Positions 1-8,400 are shown, counted from the first letter of the stretch. The stretch is DNA of 64,000 nucleotides from Leyella stercorea (GCF_021531355.1 NZ_JADYTS010000004.1:1-64000), one strand, 5' to 3'. Notes: a model not told the origin generated them from the sequence alone. Numbers and translations are program-made.

Positions 1-164
1 AAGAAAGATAGTTCACCTTAACACCCATTAACCAAATATCCTAACTTGATTCCTGGGTGCAAAGGTAAAAGAAAACACTGCGGTGGTTCGCCCAAGTGGC
101 TGGAGGCGCAAAGCCTCCAAGGAACGACTCGTTTTTCGCTATGTCCAAAGGATGAAACAAATAA

Positions 165-205
165 ATCCCGAAGAATGGGGGACATAGAATACCATTCCTC
201 GGGAT
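165..205 (-). terminator. Inverted repeat downstream of the integrase-associated gene
   Basis: ATCCCGAAGAATGG at 165-178 pairs with CCATTCCTCGGGAT at 192-205 with one mismatch and a 13-nt loop. It lies about 210 bp past the stop of the leftward gene at 417-788, so a role in ending that transcript is possible. No clear U-tract follows, so this is uncertain. Confidence 0.35.
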
Positions 206-225
206 GAACAAAAATGTATTCCTGC

Positions 226-276
226 ATGTCATACGTTTTTATATGTCATACGATAAATATGTAAAACGTATGACAT
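226..276. repeat. Three half-sites ATGTCATACG, two forming a perfect 14-bp inverted repeat
   Basis: ATGTCATACGTTTT at 226-239 and AAAACGTATGACAT at 263-276 are perfect reverse complements. A third direct copy of ATGTCATACG lies between them at 243-252. Spaced half-sites of this kind are common in operators and in recombinase or relaxase binding regions. The sequence does not say which applies. Confidence 0.6.
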
Positions 277-416
277 CAATGTATATATGCTTACACTATT
301 CTTTGCATGGATACTTCTTTATCAAATTACAAGCACATTTCTATACGACAGTGAATCAGTGCGTCAATAAGTCAATACGACAGCGAATCATCGAAGCGTC
401 AAAAAAGCGACCATTC

Positions 417-788
417 TCAACTAAAGGAATTAGTCCCTCCATAGAGTTGCAAGACAATGTTTGTTTTCTCTTTTGCTCCGTACAATCTCTTGATGATGGC
501 ATCACGAAGTTGTGCCGCACCATTAGAGTTTAGACGGAAGCAAATGGCAACAACCATAGGGAATCCATACAACGTTTGCCAAATACCCTTGGAAAGTTCT
601 TCCCTTCGTTGGACTTCCGACATAGACAACATACCTTCTTTATATATAGCTCGTATCACAGCATTGAGTTTCGGGGCAGTGATATAAAGCATATCAATCA
701 ACTCACTCTCACTCATCCACAAGTCCTCCAAGTTGGACGGAATGGAAAGCCTTCCATTGCCATCCACGGTGATTACAGTCCGTTTCAT
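417..788 (-). CDS. Small integrase-associated hypothetical protein
   Basis: A 123-residue protein of unknown function. Its ATG overlaps the TGA of the upstream integrase in an ATGA arrangement (785-788), so the two are almost certainly translated as a coupled pair. The N-terminus (VDGNGRLSIPSNLEDLWMSE) looks like a small beta-rich segment and the rest appears helical. No signal peptide, membrane segment or catalytic motif is visible. Small proteins sitting directly behind the integrase are common in Bacteroides-type mobile elements and may be accessory recombination or regulatory factors, but that role is inferred only from position. Confidence 0.7.
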   Translation of the reverse strand: MKRTVITVDGNGRLSIPSNLEDLWMSESELIDMLYITAPKLNAVIRAIYKEGMLSMSEVQRREELSKGIWQTLYGFPMVVAICFRLNSNGAAQLRDAIIKRLYGAKEKTNIVLQLYGGTNSFS

Positions 789-2008
789 GCCATCCCTCCC
801 ATTGCAGGCAAATACCCCTTGATTCGACTTTCAAAGACAGATATGTCATGGTCAAGTTTTGTGCTTGTCACCTTGGCGTATATCTGTGTTGTGGTGATAT
901 TCGTGTGACCAAGAATCTTGCTCACGCTCTCTATCGGCATACCATACTCCAAGGCTAAAACTGCCCAACTATGACGTGAGACATGAAATGATACATGCTT
1001 CTTTATACCACACATTGCAGCAACTTTCTTGATGCGCTTGTTAATGCTGTCAAGATTGCCGATATTGAACAAGTGGTTGTCTTTTCTGAAAGACTTGTAT
1101 CTCTCAACAATCTGCATGGGAATATCCATCAGCTTGATTTGGAACGGTACGCCTGTCTTCTGACGCTTGGACACTATCCAAGGAGCACCGTTTACCATGC
1201 TGATGTTATCTTCCGTCAAGTTCTTGATGTCGATGAAAGCTATACCTGTCCAACTGCCAAAGATAAAAAGGTCTCTCGCAAATGCCATGTAGGGGTCTTC
1301 CAACTTTATCTCAGTCATGGCGGTAAGCTCGTCCAAGGTCAAGAACTCACGTTCCTTGTGGTCTGGATCAACGTGGTACATGGCAAACGGATTTCTCGGT
1401 ATCTTGCCGTTGTAGTGTGCCGCCGTGACGATATGTTTCAGAGGTATGGAGTAAATCCAAATGGAGGACTGCGCAAGCCCTACCACATTTTTCAAGTAAA
1501 GGCAATAGTCACGGATAAACTCCTCGGTAAGCTCATTCATGGACATATCGCTGCGCTTGTACTGATACTTGATGAACTCGGCAACGTACTTTCTCACCAC
1601 AAGATACTTGTTGTAAGTGTTCTTGGCTCTGTCCTTGCCTACACGTTTGGCAAAGGCTGCGTTCTCCTTGTCGAAAGCTCTGAGCAAGGTCTCGTATTCG
1701 GTGCCTATGCCTTGATAGGCGTTTCTCACCATTTCAGCAGTAACGAACGCCTCACGGTCGGAAAGTCGCTGGTAATGCTTGGCGATTTGAGCCTTGATGT
1801 TGTCAAGCGCAAAGTTCACCTCCTTGGCTTCCTTGCTCTTGCCTATGGCTCTGTTGCCCTTGGCATCCCATATAGCCTTGGTCACGCTCTGCTTGCAACT
1901 AAACTGTGCGATAGTTCCGTTGATAGTCACTCGTCCCATGATAGGGACAATTCCATTTCTCTCCTTGCTTCCATTTACATAGAAGACTGTCTTGAAAGTG
2001 CATCTCAT
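785..2008 (-). CDS. Tyrosine recombinase (IntDOT-like integrase of a mobile element)
   Basis: This 407-residue site-specific recombinase is close in length to IntDOT of CTnDOT (about 411). The N-terminal roughly 100 residues form an arm-type DNA-binding region, followed by a SAM-like core-binding domain (about 110-210). In the catalytic domain one sees the beta-hairpin Lys (KRQKTGVPF), box II HVSRH (HxxR), the LGHTNITTTQIY box with its His, and the nucleophile Tyr. The first catalytic Arg, expected in TGLRxxD, is Ala (WTGIAFID). IntDOT is also known to lack this Arg. A good promoter lies 24-54 bp upstream (2032-2062). The gene marks one end of an integrated element whose remainder is probably to the left. 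No direct-repeat att pair could be assigned in the window. Confidence 0.92.
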   Translation of the reverse strand: MRCTFKTVFYVNGSKERNGIVPIMGRVTINGTIAQFSCKQSVTKAIWDAKGNRAIGKSKEAKEVNFALDNIKAQIAKHYQRLSDREAFVTAEMVRNAYQGIGTEYETLLRAFDKENAAFAKRVGKDRAKNTYNKYLVVRKYVAEFIKYQYKRSDMSMNELTEEFIRDYCLYLKNVVGLAQSSIWIYSIPLKHIVTAAHYNGKIPRNPFAMYHVDPDHKEREFLTLDELTAMTEIKLEDPYMAFARDLFIFGSWTGIAFIDIKNLTEDNISMVNGAPWIVSKRQKTGVPFQIKLMDIPMQIVERYKSFRKDNHLFNIGNLDSINKRIKKVAAMCGIKKHVSFHVSRHSWAVLALEYGMPIESVSKILGHTNITTTQIYAKVTSTKLDHDISVFESRIKGYLPAMGGMA

Positions 2009-2031
2009 AATCTTTACTTTTTTGTTCGGTG

Positions 2032-2062
2032 CAAAATTAAATTATGAGAGCTGCATGGCAAA
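2032..2062 (-). promoter_or_regulatory. Integrase promoter
   Basis: On the minus strand TTTG (2062-2059) is followed after exactly 19 nt by TAATTTTG (2039-2032). This is a full match to the Bacteroidota -33/-7 consensus. Transcription would start about 20 nt before the integrase ATG at 2008. Confidence 0.75.
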
Positions 2063-2323
2063 ATCTAAACTTACGCAGAATGTGGAAATTTGAACCGTCA
2101 CCGTTAAAAATGCTTATTAGGGCGTTTCTGCGAGGTAATGATTTGAAAGCGTTTCTATTTCTCAAATCTGCGTTTTTCGCATTTCCTCGTCTGTGCCACT
2201 TAAAGCCAACGACTGCCACAATCACTTGAAACTCAAAACAAATGCTCTATTTTGCTATTTTTTGCCTTTTTAGGCGTTCTTTTTGCACAGAACCACATCT
2301 GTTTAAATTTTTACCTCATTCTC

Positions 2324-2361
2324 ATTGTCCTCATCTGTTTTTTAATGCAGATGAGGACAAT
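2324..2361. repeat. Perfect 14-bp inverted repeat
   Basis: ATTGTCCTCATCTG (2324-2337) and CAGATGAGGACAAT (2348-2361) are exact reverse complements around a 10-nt T-rich loop. It is about 260 bp upstream of the integrase promoter and belongs to no gene. It could be an element-end recognition site, a terminator or an operator. Confidence 0.6.
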
Positions 2362-2538
2362 ATCGTTTTGGGGATGTGTATATCCATATTGTGAGCAGTT
2401 CACGCTAGTAAGGTAGCAATAACGAAGCGGTAACGTTAGCAATGGTGAATCTGTGAATAGGTCAAGATGAAATTTGAGCCCAGCTCACTTGCTTTAAATC
2501 AATTAAAACGTAGAAAAATGAATGTTTTTGATTGATTG

Positions 2539-2570
2539 TTTGCGCAAACAGCGAAATCTTCATACCTTTG
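2539..2570 (+). promoter_or_regulatory. Strong promoter not followed by a long ORF
   Basis: TTTG (2539-2542), 20 nt, then TACCTTTG (2563-2570) followed by CA: a near-ideal Bacteroidota promoter. The predicted start is about 2575. The nearest plus-strand gene (nth at 2941) has its own promoter, so this one probably serves the RNA described at 2576-2766. Confidence 0.7.
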
Positions 2571-2575
2571 CATCG

Positions 2576-2766
2576 TCAAAAGGTTAATAGATTGTTTAGG
2601 TTAGTAGTAATAGATTTAGGTTTTTAGTTATTAGGTTTAAGGTAAATTGAACGATTGTTTAACAGGTAACTATGAGGGCTCGTGAGAATCTTCATTAATT
2701 ACGAAAATTTTTTTAGTTAAACATAATGCTGCGGCACAACTCGTTGAGAGCTGTGCCGCAGTAGTT
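2576..2766 (+). ncRNA. Candidate small non-coding RNA
   Basis: This roughly 190-nt interval is bounded by a strong promoter and a stable hairpin (2729-2742 with 2748-2761, one mismatch) followed by AGTTTTATA. Within it TTAGGTT recurs several times (about 2595-2645) and an 8-codon frame (MRARENLH, 2672-2698) is present, but no longer ORF. I do not recognise it as 6S RNA, tmRNA, SRP RNA or RNase P RNA. It may be a regulatory sRNA or a short leader-peptide transcript. The same hairpin sequence recurs at 32165-32195. Confidence 0.4.
2727..2763 (+). terminator. Terminator-like hairpin, copy 1 of a repeated hairpin
   Basis: CTGCGGCACAACTC pairs with GAGCTGTGCCGCAG across a 5-nt loop with one A-C mismatch, and a T-rich stretch follows. 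An almost identical hairpin, differing mainly in the loop, lies at 32163-32198. Confidence 0.6.
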
Positions 2767-2882
2767 TTATATATCTGGCAATAAGTTGTATTATAGCTTC
2801 TTTAGGCTATGCTTGAACGTTGATGTTTGATTTTTTATCGTGTCTTTAATCCGACAGCTATCAGAAAACCATTTGACTTTTG

Positions 2883-2913
2883 TTGATTGTCGGTATTTTT
2901 GTTGTAACTTTGT
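2883..2913 (+). promoter_or_regulatory. nth promoter
   Basis: TTGA (2883-2886), 19 nt, then TAACTTTG (2906-2913). The -7 box is perfect and the -33 box partial. The nth ATG is 28 bp downstream. Confidence 0.55.
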
Positions 2914-2940
2914 TATTGGTATTAAACAATACATTAAGTT

Positions 2941-3591
2941 ATGACAAAGAAGGAACTATATACGCGTGTACTCTCTTATTTTCGCGAACTTCATCCCGAG
3001 GTGACCACCGAGCTTGAGTTTGGTTCGGTGTTTCAGTTGCTTGTGGCTGTGGTGCTCAGTGCACAGTGTACTGACAAGCGTGTCAATCAGGTTACGCCCG
3101 AATTGTTTGCGCATTATCCTGATGCACAGGCTATGGCTGAGGCTGATGAGTCTGAAATTTATGAATATGTAAAGAGCGTGAGTTATCCCAATGCCAAGGC
3201 GCGCCACCTTGTTGAACTTGCGCGTATGCTTGTCAGCGAATATGGAGGTGAGGTGCCAAATGACTTTGATGCGTTGTTGCGCCTGCCGGGGGTGGGACGC
3301 AAGACTGCCAATGTGATGCAGGCTGTAGCTTTCGGTCAGTCGGCAATGCCTGTGGATACGCATGTGTATAGGGTAAGTCATCGTTTGGGACTGGTGCCGA
3401 GTACTGCCGATACTCCGCTGAAGGTAGAGAAGATGCTGGTAAAGCATATTCCTGCCAAAGACCTGGCACGTGCTCATCATTGGCTGTTGCTGCACGGACG
3501 CTATGTTTGCACATCGCGCAAGCCACATTGCGACAAATGTGAACTGAGCGACATCTGCCCTAAAAAGATAGAGAACTCGAAACTGCAATAA
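2941..3591 (+). CDS. nth: Endonuclease III (DNA glycosylase/AP lyase)
   Basis: This 216-residue enzyme removes oxidised pyrimidines and nicks abasic sites in base excision repair. The helix-hairpin-helix is LPGVGRKTANV with catalytic Lys121, and the catalytic Asp is in PVDTHVYRVSHRLG (Asp139). The C-terminal [4Fe-4S] loop is complete: Cys190-x6-Cys197-x2-Cys200-x5-Cys206. Length is normal for the family (E. coli 211). It has its own promoter and is followed 21 bp later by comEC, so co-transcription is likely. The start at 2941 gives the expected N-terminus. Confidence 0.97.
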   Translation: MTKKELYTRVLSYFRELHPEVTTELEFGSVFQLLVAVVLSAQCTDKRVNQVTPELFAHYPDAQAMAEADESEIYEYVKSVSYPNAKARHLVELARMLVSEYGGEVPNDFDALLRLPGVGRKTANVMQAVAFGQSAMPVDTHVYRVSHRLGLVPSTADTPLKVEKMLVKHIPAKDLARAHHWLLLHGRYVCTSRKPHCDKCELSDICPKKIENSKLQ

Positions 3592-3612
3592 TCCTAATAC
3601 ACTACCTAACCT

Positions 3613-5175
3613 ATGAACACCCAGATGTATCCGTTTCTACGCATTGCCATAGTGCTGGTTGCCGGCATTATGACAGGAGATGTGCTGTATGGGCACGTGT
3701 CGGTAAGACTGGTGCTTTGGATACTTGTGGCATTGGTGTGCGCCACTGTTGTGGTGTATAAGAAGGCGGATGGTAAGAAGTTGACCACATTGCTGCTGAT
3801 GCTTGACGTTTTTGTGCTGGGTATATGGAATGTAGGTAGGGTGGAGCAGCGGTTGGATGTGCCTATCAATAGGAGTGCGGAGATGTATGACGCTGTTGTT
3901 GCGGAACGGCCCGTTGTTGGGCAGCGTACTATAAGGTGTGTGCTGGCTGTGGCTGAAGGGCGACTTGCCGGACAACGTATAATTGCTTTCTTTCAAAAGG
4001 ATAGTGCCATTGGCGATGTGCAGCGGCTGGCTGTGGGCGATGGTGTGCGGGTTGTGTCGCGGCTGAAGCCCATAACCAATAGTCGGCGACTGCAGAACGG
4101 TCATTTCGACTATGTGCGTTATCAGCATATACATGGTGTTGTAGCGCGTACATATATTAATAAAGACAGTTGGAAGAGAAGCAGAGTGAGTATGCGCAGG
4201 CTTGGCGTAATGCAGCGCGTGCTTATAGGGATGCGTTCGGCTCGTGACAGGTTGCTGTCGCATAATGAAAAGCATAATATGTCGGAATCGGCTTATGCTG
4301 TAGTTGCGGCAATGACAATGGGCGATCGCAGTGGGCTGACGCGAGAGTTGCGCCAATCGTATGCTGCTTCGGGCGCATCGCATGTGCTTGCCCTTTCTGG
4401 TTTACATCTTGGTGTGATATACGGTTTGCTCTCGCTGATATTTGTTCATCGGCGCATGCGTGTGTTGGGACAGGTGCTTGCCATGGTAGCAATTTGGGCT
4501 TACGCTGCTCTTGTCGGTATGCCGCCGAGTGTGTTACGTTCGGCAACAATGCTCACCATTTTTGCATTCGTTGTTTTGACGGGTCGCCGACAGGTGTCGC
4601 TCAATACACTTGCCTTTGCTGCTGTGGTGCAGTTGGTGGTCAGTCCGTTGAGTCTTTGGGATGTCGGATTCCAGATGTCGTTTCTTGCTGTGCTTGGCAT
4701 CGTGATGCTCAATATGCGATTGGGCAATTTGGCAACTCCCGTATGGCTCAGTCGCTGGCGCGTGATAGGGTGGGTGTGGTCGCTTGTAAAGGTATCGTTG
4801 GCGGCACAGATAGCCGTAGCTCCGTTGTCGATGTACTACTTCGGTACATTTCCGTGTTATTTTCTGCTGACCAATCTTGTTGCTATACCGTTGGCAACGA
4901 TTATTGTATATACCTCAATAGTGATGTATGCTTTAGGTTTTTGTGCGTGGATGCAAGGTGTGGTGGCAACATTTGTGGGATGGATGGCAACGCTGATGAA
5001 CACGTCGCTTGGATTTATAGCCTCCCTGCCAGGCGCCTGTATGTATGGCATACATATAAACGCGAGGCAGGTGTGGCTGATGTATGCGCTACTGCTGGTA
5101 GCGTATTTAATGTCGTATTATATTGAACGCAGGAACATAACAACTGAGTCGCGGTCGGCTTTGGACAAGTTGTAG
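3613..5175 (+). CDS. comEC: ComEC/Rec2-type competence channel protein
   Basis: A 520-residue polytopic membrane protein. An N-terminal OB-like region typical of ComEC (DUF4131, about 25-170) is followed by the Competence domain with the signature ASHVLALSGLHLG near residues 255-265 and PPSVLRSATM near 304, then many membrane helices. ComEC carries single-stranded DNA across the inner membrane during transformation. Many family members have an extra C-terminal beta-lactamase-like domain; it is absent here and the protein ends soon after the last helices. The last 58 bp overlap the 3' end of the convergent di-heme protein gene. Confidence 0.88.
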   Translation: MNTQMYPFLRIAIVLVAGIMTGDVLYGHVSVRLVLWILVALVCATVVVYKKADGKKLTTLLLMLDVFVLGIWNVGRVEQRLDVPINRSAEMYDAVVAERPVVGQRTIRCVLAVAEGRLAGQRIIAFFQKDSAIGDVQRLAVGDGVRVVSRLKPITNSRRLQNGHFDYVRYQHIHGVVARTYINKDSWKRSRVSMRRLGVMQRVLIGMRSARDRLLSHNEKHNMSESAYAVVAAMTMGDRSGLTRELRQSYAASGASHVLALSGLHLGVIYGLLSLIFVHRRMRVLGQVLAMVAIWAYAALVGMPPSVLRSATMLTIFAFVVLTGRRQVSLNTLAFAAVVQLVVSPLSLWDVGFQMSFLAVLGIVMLNMRLGNLATPVWLSRWRVIGWVWSLVKVSLAAQIAVAPLSMYYFGTFPCYFLLTNLVAIPLATIIVYTSIVMYALGFCAWMQGVVATFVGWMATLMNTSLGFIASLPGACMYGIHINARQVWLMYALLLVAYLMSYYIERRNITTESRSALDKL

Positions 5176-6881
5176 AACTTCAATGCAGCGTTGTAGGCAT
5201 GCGAGTTCTTTGAGTAAGCGTGCCACATGATGGCTTCTATCTCGTTGCGAGCACGACAGTCGTGCAGACGTTCTGTACCCGAACCGTTGACACCGGCAAG
5301 TCCGCGACCCCACAATGGTGTAGTGCGGCACCATGAACCATGAATGTCGTTGATCATGTAGAGTTTGTGCTGCATCATGTCCGAGTAAGGATAGATAGTC
5401 TGGTTGGCGTAGCGTGGCAACTTCTTGTCGGCAATCATATTTGGAGTCCAGTAGTTGTCGGAGCCTGTCTTCCATGACGGGCGGTGGCAGCTGGCGCAAC
5501 CAATCTCGTTAAACACCTTCTTGCCCTGCTGAACGCGAGCGTCGTTGAGGTTGCGTGCACGTGGAATGGCCAAGCCACGATGCCATACCATAAAGTCGTA
5601 GAACTTGTCAGCCGACATCTCCGGCTTAAAGTTGTGCCACTCGTTGTCAAACTGGTTAGTACTCGGCTTAAGTAGATTCTCAACCTTTGTAGCTATCTCA
5701 TCGTCGCTGCTTGCCCAGAACGGCGACGTCGGGTCTTTCTTTATCTTCTCTATCACCTCCTTGTCGGCAGCCATTGCTGCTGCCCAAGCATTAGTAGTGT
5801 AAAGCTTTGGGCGGTCGGGGCGTGTCACGTTTGTAATGTTCCAGATGGCATTGGCTCCAGGTCCGTCCTGAAGTGTGGCACGTGTCAAGGCATATGTGAA
5901 ACGCTTAACCATCTTCTTGCCTTCCTCGCCATTGGCATACTTACCTGCATCTATTGTTGCTGTATACCATGCGCCGGCGGCAAAGTCGTTGGCATTGGCA
6001 TCCCAGAAGTTGGGGTTTACATATTCGCTTACATCTGATACTTTAGCAATGTTCTTGTAGTAGTTGGCTGTTGATGCATATTGTGCCTTGAGGTCGTCCT
6101 CGGTAATGGCATCGATCAGACCTGTTCCCATTATGCCGATTGTCGACTCCACACGCACAGCCACAGCCTTGTTGCCTGTGTCATAAGGATTAGGACTTGT
6201 GCGGAAGGCTGAGCGAGGTATTGTAATCTCAGGATAGATGAGCGAATACTTCTCACCATCGGGGAACTGCATAGGCAATCCGCTCTCCATTGCTGTCACC
6301 TCATGCCATTGCATATTTATCTGACTCTCATCTATTGGCGCCTTAAATGGTTCTGTAGCTTGTGTCTGTGGCATACCAGTCACTTCAGCCACAAAACCAC
6401 CATCGTTGCTGTTGGCTCCGTCTGTAGGATGATATACGGCGAGCAGATAGCCGTTGCCGTTGCCATACTGTGTGGTGTAAGAGTCCATACGTCTGCCATG
6501 TCCGTAGTTAGGATGGCAGTCGAGACATGAACGGCGTACTGAAGCAGGACCAAGACCACCAAAGCCTGACGCTGCTGATGTAAACTGACGCTCGAAGAAC
6601 TTCTCGCCAGCGTTGAAGTTGTCAATCAGTCCCTGCTGCTCTACGGCAGGAGTCTCGTCTTCATAACAACCAGAAGTTACATTGTCGGTTGTGCCAAGCT
6701 CACCGCCAGGATACCATTCCTCCTTAGAGAAGTTGCCTACTGCCTGACCTACATACTTAGCGTCAGACTCAATTGGGTCTTCGCCATTTCCGCCAGGTGT
6801 AGGATCATCGTCAGAACATGATACCATTGAAAGCGACAAGCACATAGCCAGCGATCCGAAGAGGTAAATTTTCTTATTCAT
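5118..6881 (-). CDS. Di-heme oxidoreductase lipoprotein (DUF1111/thiol oxidoreductase-like)
   Basis: A 587-residue exported lipoprotein: the signal ends in SMVSC with lipobox Cys22, followed by acidic residues. There are two c-type heme sites, CLDCH (Cys119-x2-Cys122-His123) and CASCH (near 459-463), in the layout of the DUF1111 di-heme family distantly related to cytochrome c peroxidases. It is the last of three minus-strand envelope genes after the porin and imelysin, a grouping also seen in iron-regulated loci of other Gram-negatives. A role in periplasmic redox chemistry of iron or another substrate is inferred. Its 3' end overlaps comEC by 58 bp. Confidence 0.88.
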   Translation of the reverse strand: MNKKIYLFGSLAMCLSLSMVSCSDDDPTPGGNGEDPIESDAKYVGQAVGNFSKEEWYPGGELGTTDNVTSGCYEDETPAVEQQGLIDNFNAGEKFFERQFTSAASGFGGLGPASVRRSCLDCHPNYGHGRRMDSYTTQYGNGNGYLLAVYHPTDGANSNDGGFVAEVTGMPQTQATEPFKAPIDESQINMQWHEVTAMESGLPMQFPDGEKYSLIYPEITIPRSAFRTSPNPYDTGNKAVAVRVESTIGIMGTGLIDAITEDDLKAQYASTANYYKNIAKVSDVSEYVNPNFWDANANDFAAGAWYTATIDAGKYANGEEGKKMVKRFTYALTRATLQDGPGANAIWNITNVTRPDRPKLYTTNAWAAAMAADKEVIEKIKKDPTSPFWASSDDEIATKVENLLKPSTNQFDNEWHNFKPEMSADKFYDFMVWHRGLAIPRARNLNDARVQQGKKVFNEIGCASCHRPSWKTGSDNYWTPNMIADKKLPRYANQTIYPYSDMMQHKLYMINDIHGSWCRTTPLWGRGLAGVNGSGTERLHDCRARNEIEAIMWHAYSKNSHAYNAALKFYNLSKADRDSVVMFLRSI

Positions 6882-6971
6882 AATGTATTTAGATAATTTT
6901 GTTGTTCAAACGTAATAGGTGGGTATGACATTACCTGCCATACCCACGCAAGTATTTAATACTGATGTGTG

Positions 6972-8321
6972 TTAGATAGCGTCCTGCAAGTTAATCCATG
7001 AACCGGCTTTGTTAATCTCCTCGTCGAGAGCAGATACTGCATCAATGCAATCCTTAACGCGCTGTGCACCCGGCTCCTCAACAAACGATTTGCCGCTGTT
7101 CTTGGCTGTTTCAAGAGCCTGGATGGCAGCATTGAGGGCATTGACAAGGTTGTTATAGCCTGAGTAGTTCATCTTCTTCAGAAGGCTCAACATAGAATTC
7201 TCTACAGGTGTTGTGGCTTTGATGTCGCGTGTGCCATAGAGAGAGTTCTTGATTGAATAGATGTTGTCCTGATAGTCGATGAACGAACGGTGGCTGTAGG
7301 GTGACTCGATATAGTCGATAGACTCCTTCTCGCCATCCTCTGTTGTGCCACCTTGACCGGTAGCAACACGATAAGCCTGACCCAACTTCTGGTCGGCTAC
7401 CTCAGCACAGATGTTTGAGCAACCGCCTACGAAAATCTGATTCATAGTACCCTGCCATGAGGTATAGCCTGTTGTTGACGACGGAGAAAGCAAGTTTTGG
7501 CCAAAGCACATTGTACCATTTGAAGCAAGACCATTGTAGCGGAGTGTGCTGAACACGTAGCTACCCTCGCCGCTGAGGATTGCCTTTGTCTCGTTGCTTG
7601 CTGCGCTACCCATCCATGTGAACTCAAGAAGAGCTGTGATGTTGCGAACGTCGCCGGCAACAGCCTGAAGGAAGGCAAGCTCGTCTATACCCCTTACTGA
7701 TGTCACGCCCTCGTCGGTATCATTAGCCTTGAGAGCCTCAACAGTACGATGTGCACCATTGCGGAAGAGCACGAACTCCATACCATGGAAACCAAGTACC
7801 GACTGGAACTCTGTGTTGTGCTCAGAAACAAACTTGGCAGGGTTCTCGCTCTTGAAACCTGCGATAAGGGTCTCGTTCTTGAGTGCTTTCTCAAGTTCGT
7901 CACGGTCGAGTGGCCATGAGTCGATATGTGGGTCAAGCTGGTTGTCTGTTGCCGAACCGAAGAGGAATGCCTCGCTGCGCTCCCACTCCTGACGTGTGTT
8001 CTTGAATGCCTCACATGCTGCATTAATTTCGTCCTGTGTCATGGTGCCTGCCTCAGCCGACTTGTAGAGGGTCTGTGCTGCACTATAGAGTGTGCGTGCG
8101 TTAGAGGCAAGAGCCTGGTATGTAGGATAAACAACTGCCTGCACGTAGTTCTTTGCCACCTTCTGCATCTCCTTGTCTGAGCTGCTTACTGATGTTGTAG
8201 CCTGACCAACCTCAGGAAGGTTGAACTCCTCGTCGCCACCATTGTCGCTGCTACAAGCTGTAAATCCAATTGTCATGGCTCCAAGCAGGAACGCCATCAC
8301 GAAATTCTGAATCTTTTTCAT
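6972..8321 (-). CDS. Imelysin-family lipoprotein (peptidase M75-like, iron-associated)
   Basis: I choose the start at 8321 (MKKIQNFVMAFLLGAM), giving 449 residues, because it yields a proper lipoprotein signal with lipobox FTAC. The frame stays open to an ATG at 8471, but that would add 50 residues with no signal character, translated from a tandem repeat. The imelysin motif GFHGMEF (GxHxxE) lies near residues 176-182 and the LDPHIDSWPLDRDEL segment is typical of the family. Imelysin-like proteins are iron-regulated surface or periplasmic proteins thought to bind iron or a ligand; proteolysis is not established for most. It sits between the porin and the di-heme gene. Confidence 0.9.
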   Translation of the reverse strand: MKKIQNFVMAFLLGAMTIGFTACSSDNGGDEEFNLPEVGQATTSVSSSDKEMQKVAKNYVQAVVYPTYQALASNARTLYSAAQTLYKSAEAGTMTQDEINAACEAFKNTRQEWERSEAFLFGSATDNQLDPHIDSWPLDRDELEKALKNETLIAGFKSENPAKFVSEHNTEFQSVLGFHGMEFVLFRNGAHRTVEALKANDTDEGVTSVRGIDELAFLQAVAGDVRNITALLEFTWMGSAASNETKAILSGEGSYVFSTLRYNGLASNGTMCFGQNLLSPSSTTGYTSWQGTMNQIFVGGCSNICAEVADQKLGQAYRVATGQGGTTEDGEKESIDYIESPYSHRSFIDYQDNIYSIKNSLYGTRDIKATTPVENSMLSLLKKMNYSGYNNLVNALNAAIQALETAKNSGKSFVEEPGAQRVKDCIDAVSALDEEINKAGSWINLQDAI

Positions 8322-8400
8322 CTTTTTTACTATTAAATTATTTGATTGGTTTATTTGTTTTCGTCCGTAATAGAAGATTTTTTGCGGATGTGTGTCAATT

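Larger units (their letters stand above)
1..416. other. Left-edge region without a supported gene; two inverted repeats
   Basis: No convincing protein gene is seen here; the open frames overlap each other and lack family features. The stretch holds a 14-bp inverted repeat with one mismatch (165-178 with 192-205) and a second structure with three copies of ATGTCATACG (226-276). It lies downstream of the leftward integrase pair, so the first hairpin may end that transcript. A sequence like a leftward -7 box (TACCTTTG, minus strand, 67-60) suggests that another gene may start beyond the window edge. The rest of the mobile element probably also lies to the left. Confidence 0.5.
2009..2940. other. 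932-bp region without a protein gene
   Basis: Between the integrase start and nth there is no supported protein gene; a 61-codon frame at 2044-2229 has no recognisable features. The stretch holds the leftward integrase promoter (2032-2062), a perfect 14-bp inverted repeat (2324-2361), a strong rightward promoter (2539-2570), a terminator-like hairpin (2729-2761) and the nth promoter (2883-2913). If the integrase marks the element end, the attachment site would be expected near 2030-2350, but it cannot be located without the other end. Confidence 0.6.

Noticed and set aside
204-533. 109-codon ORF at the left edge
   Set aside because: It starts in an inverted repeat, crosses the triple half-site structure and runs into the 3' part of the better-supported minus-strand gene.
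995-2047. 350-codon plus-strand open frame opposite the integrase
   Set aside because: It is the complement of a gene with clear recombinase motifs; the translation has no domain character.
2672-2698. 8-codon peptide gene (MRARENLH)
   Set aside because: Too short to support as a gene; recorded only as part of the candidate small RNA.
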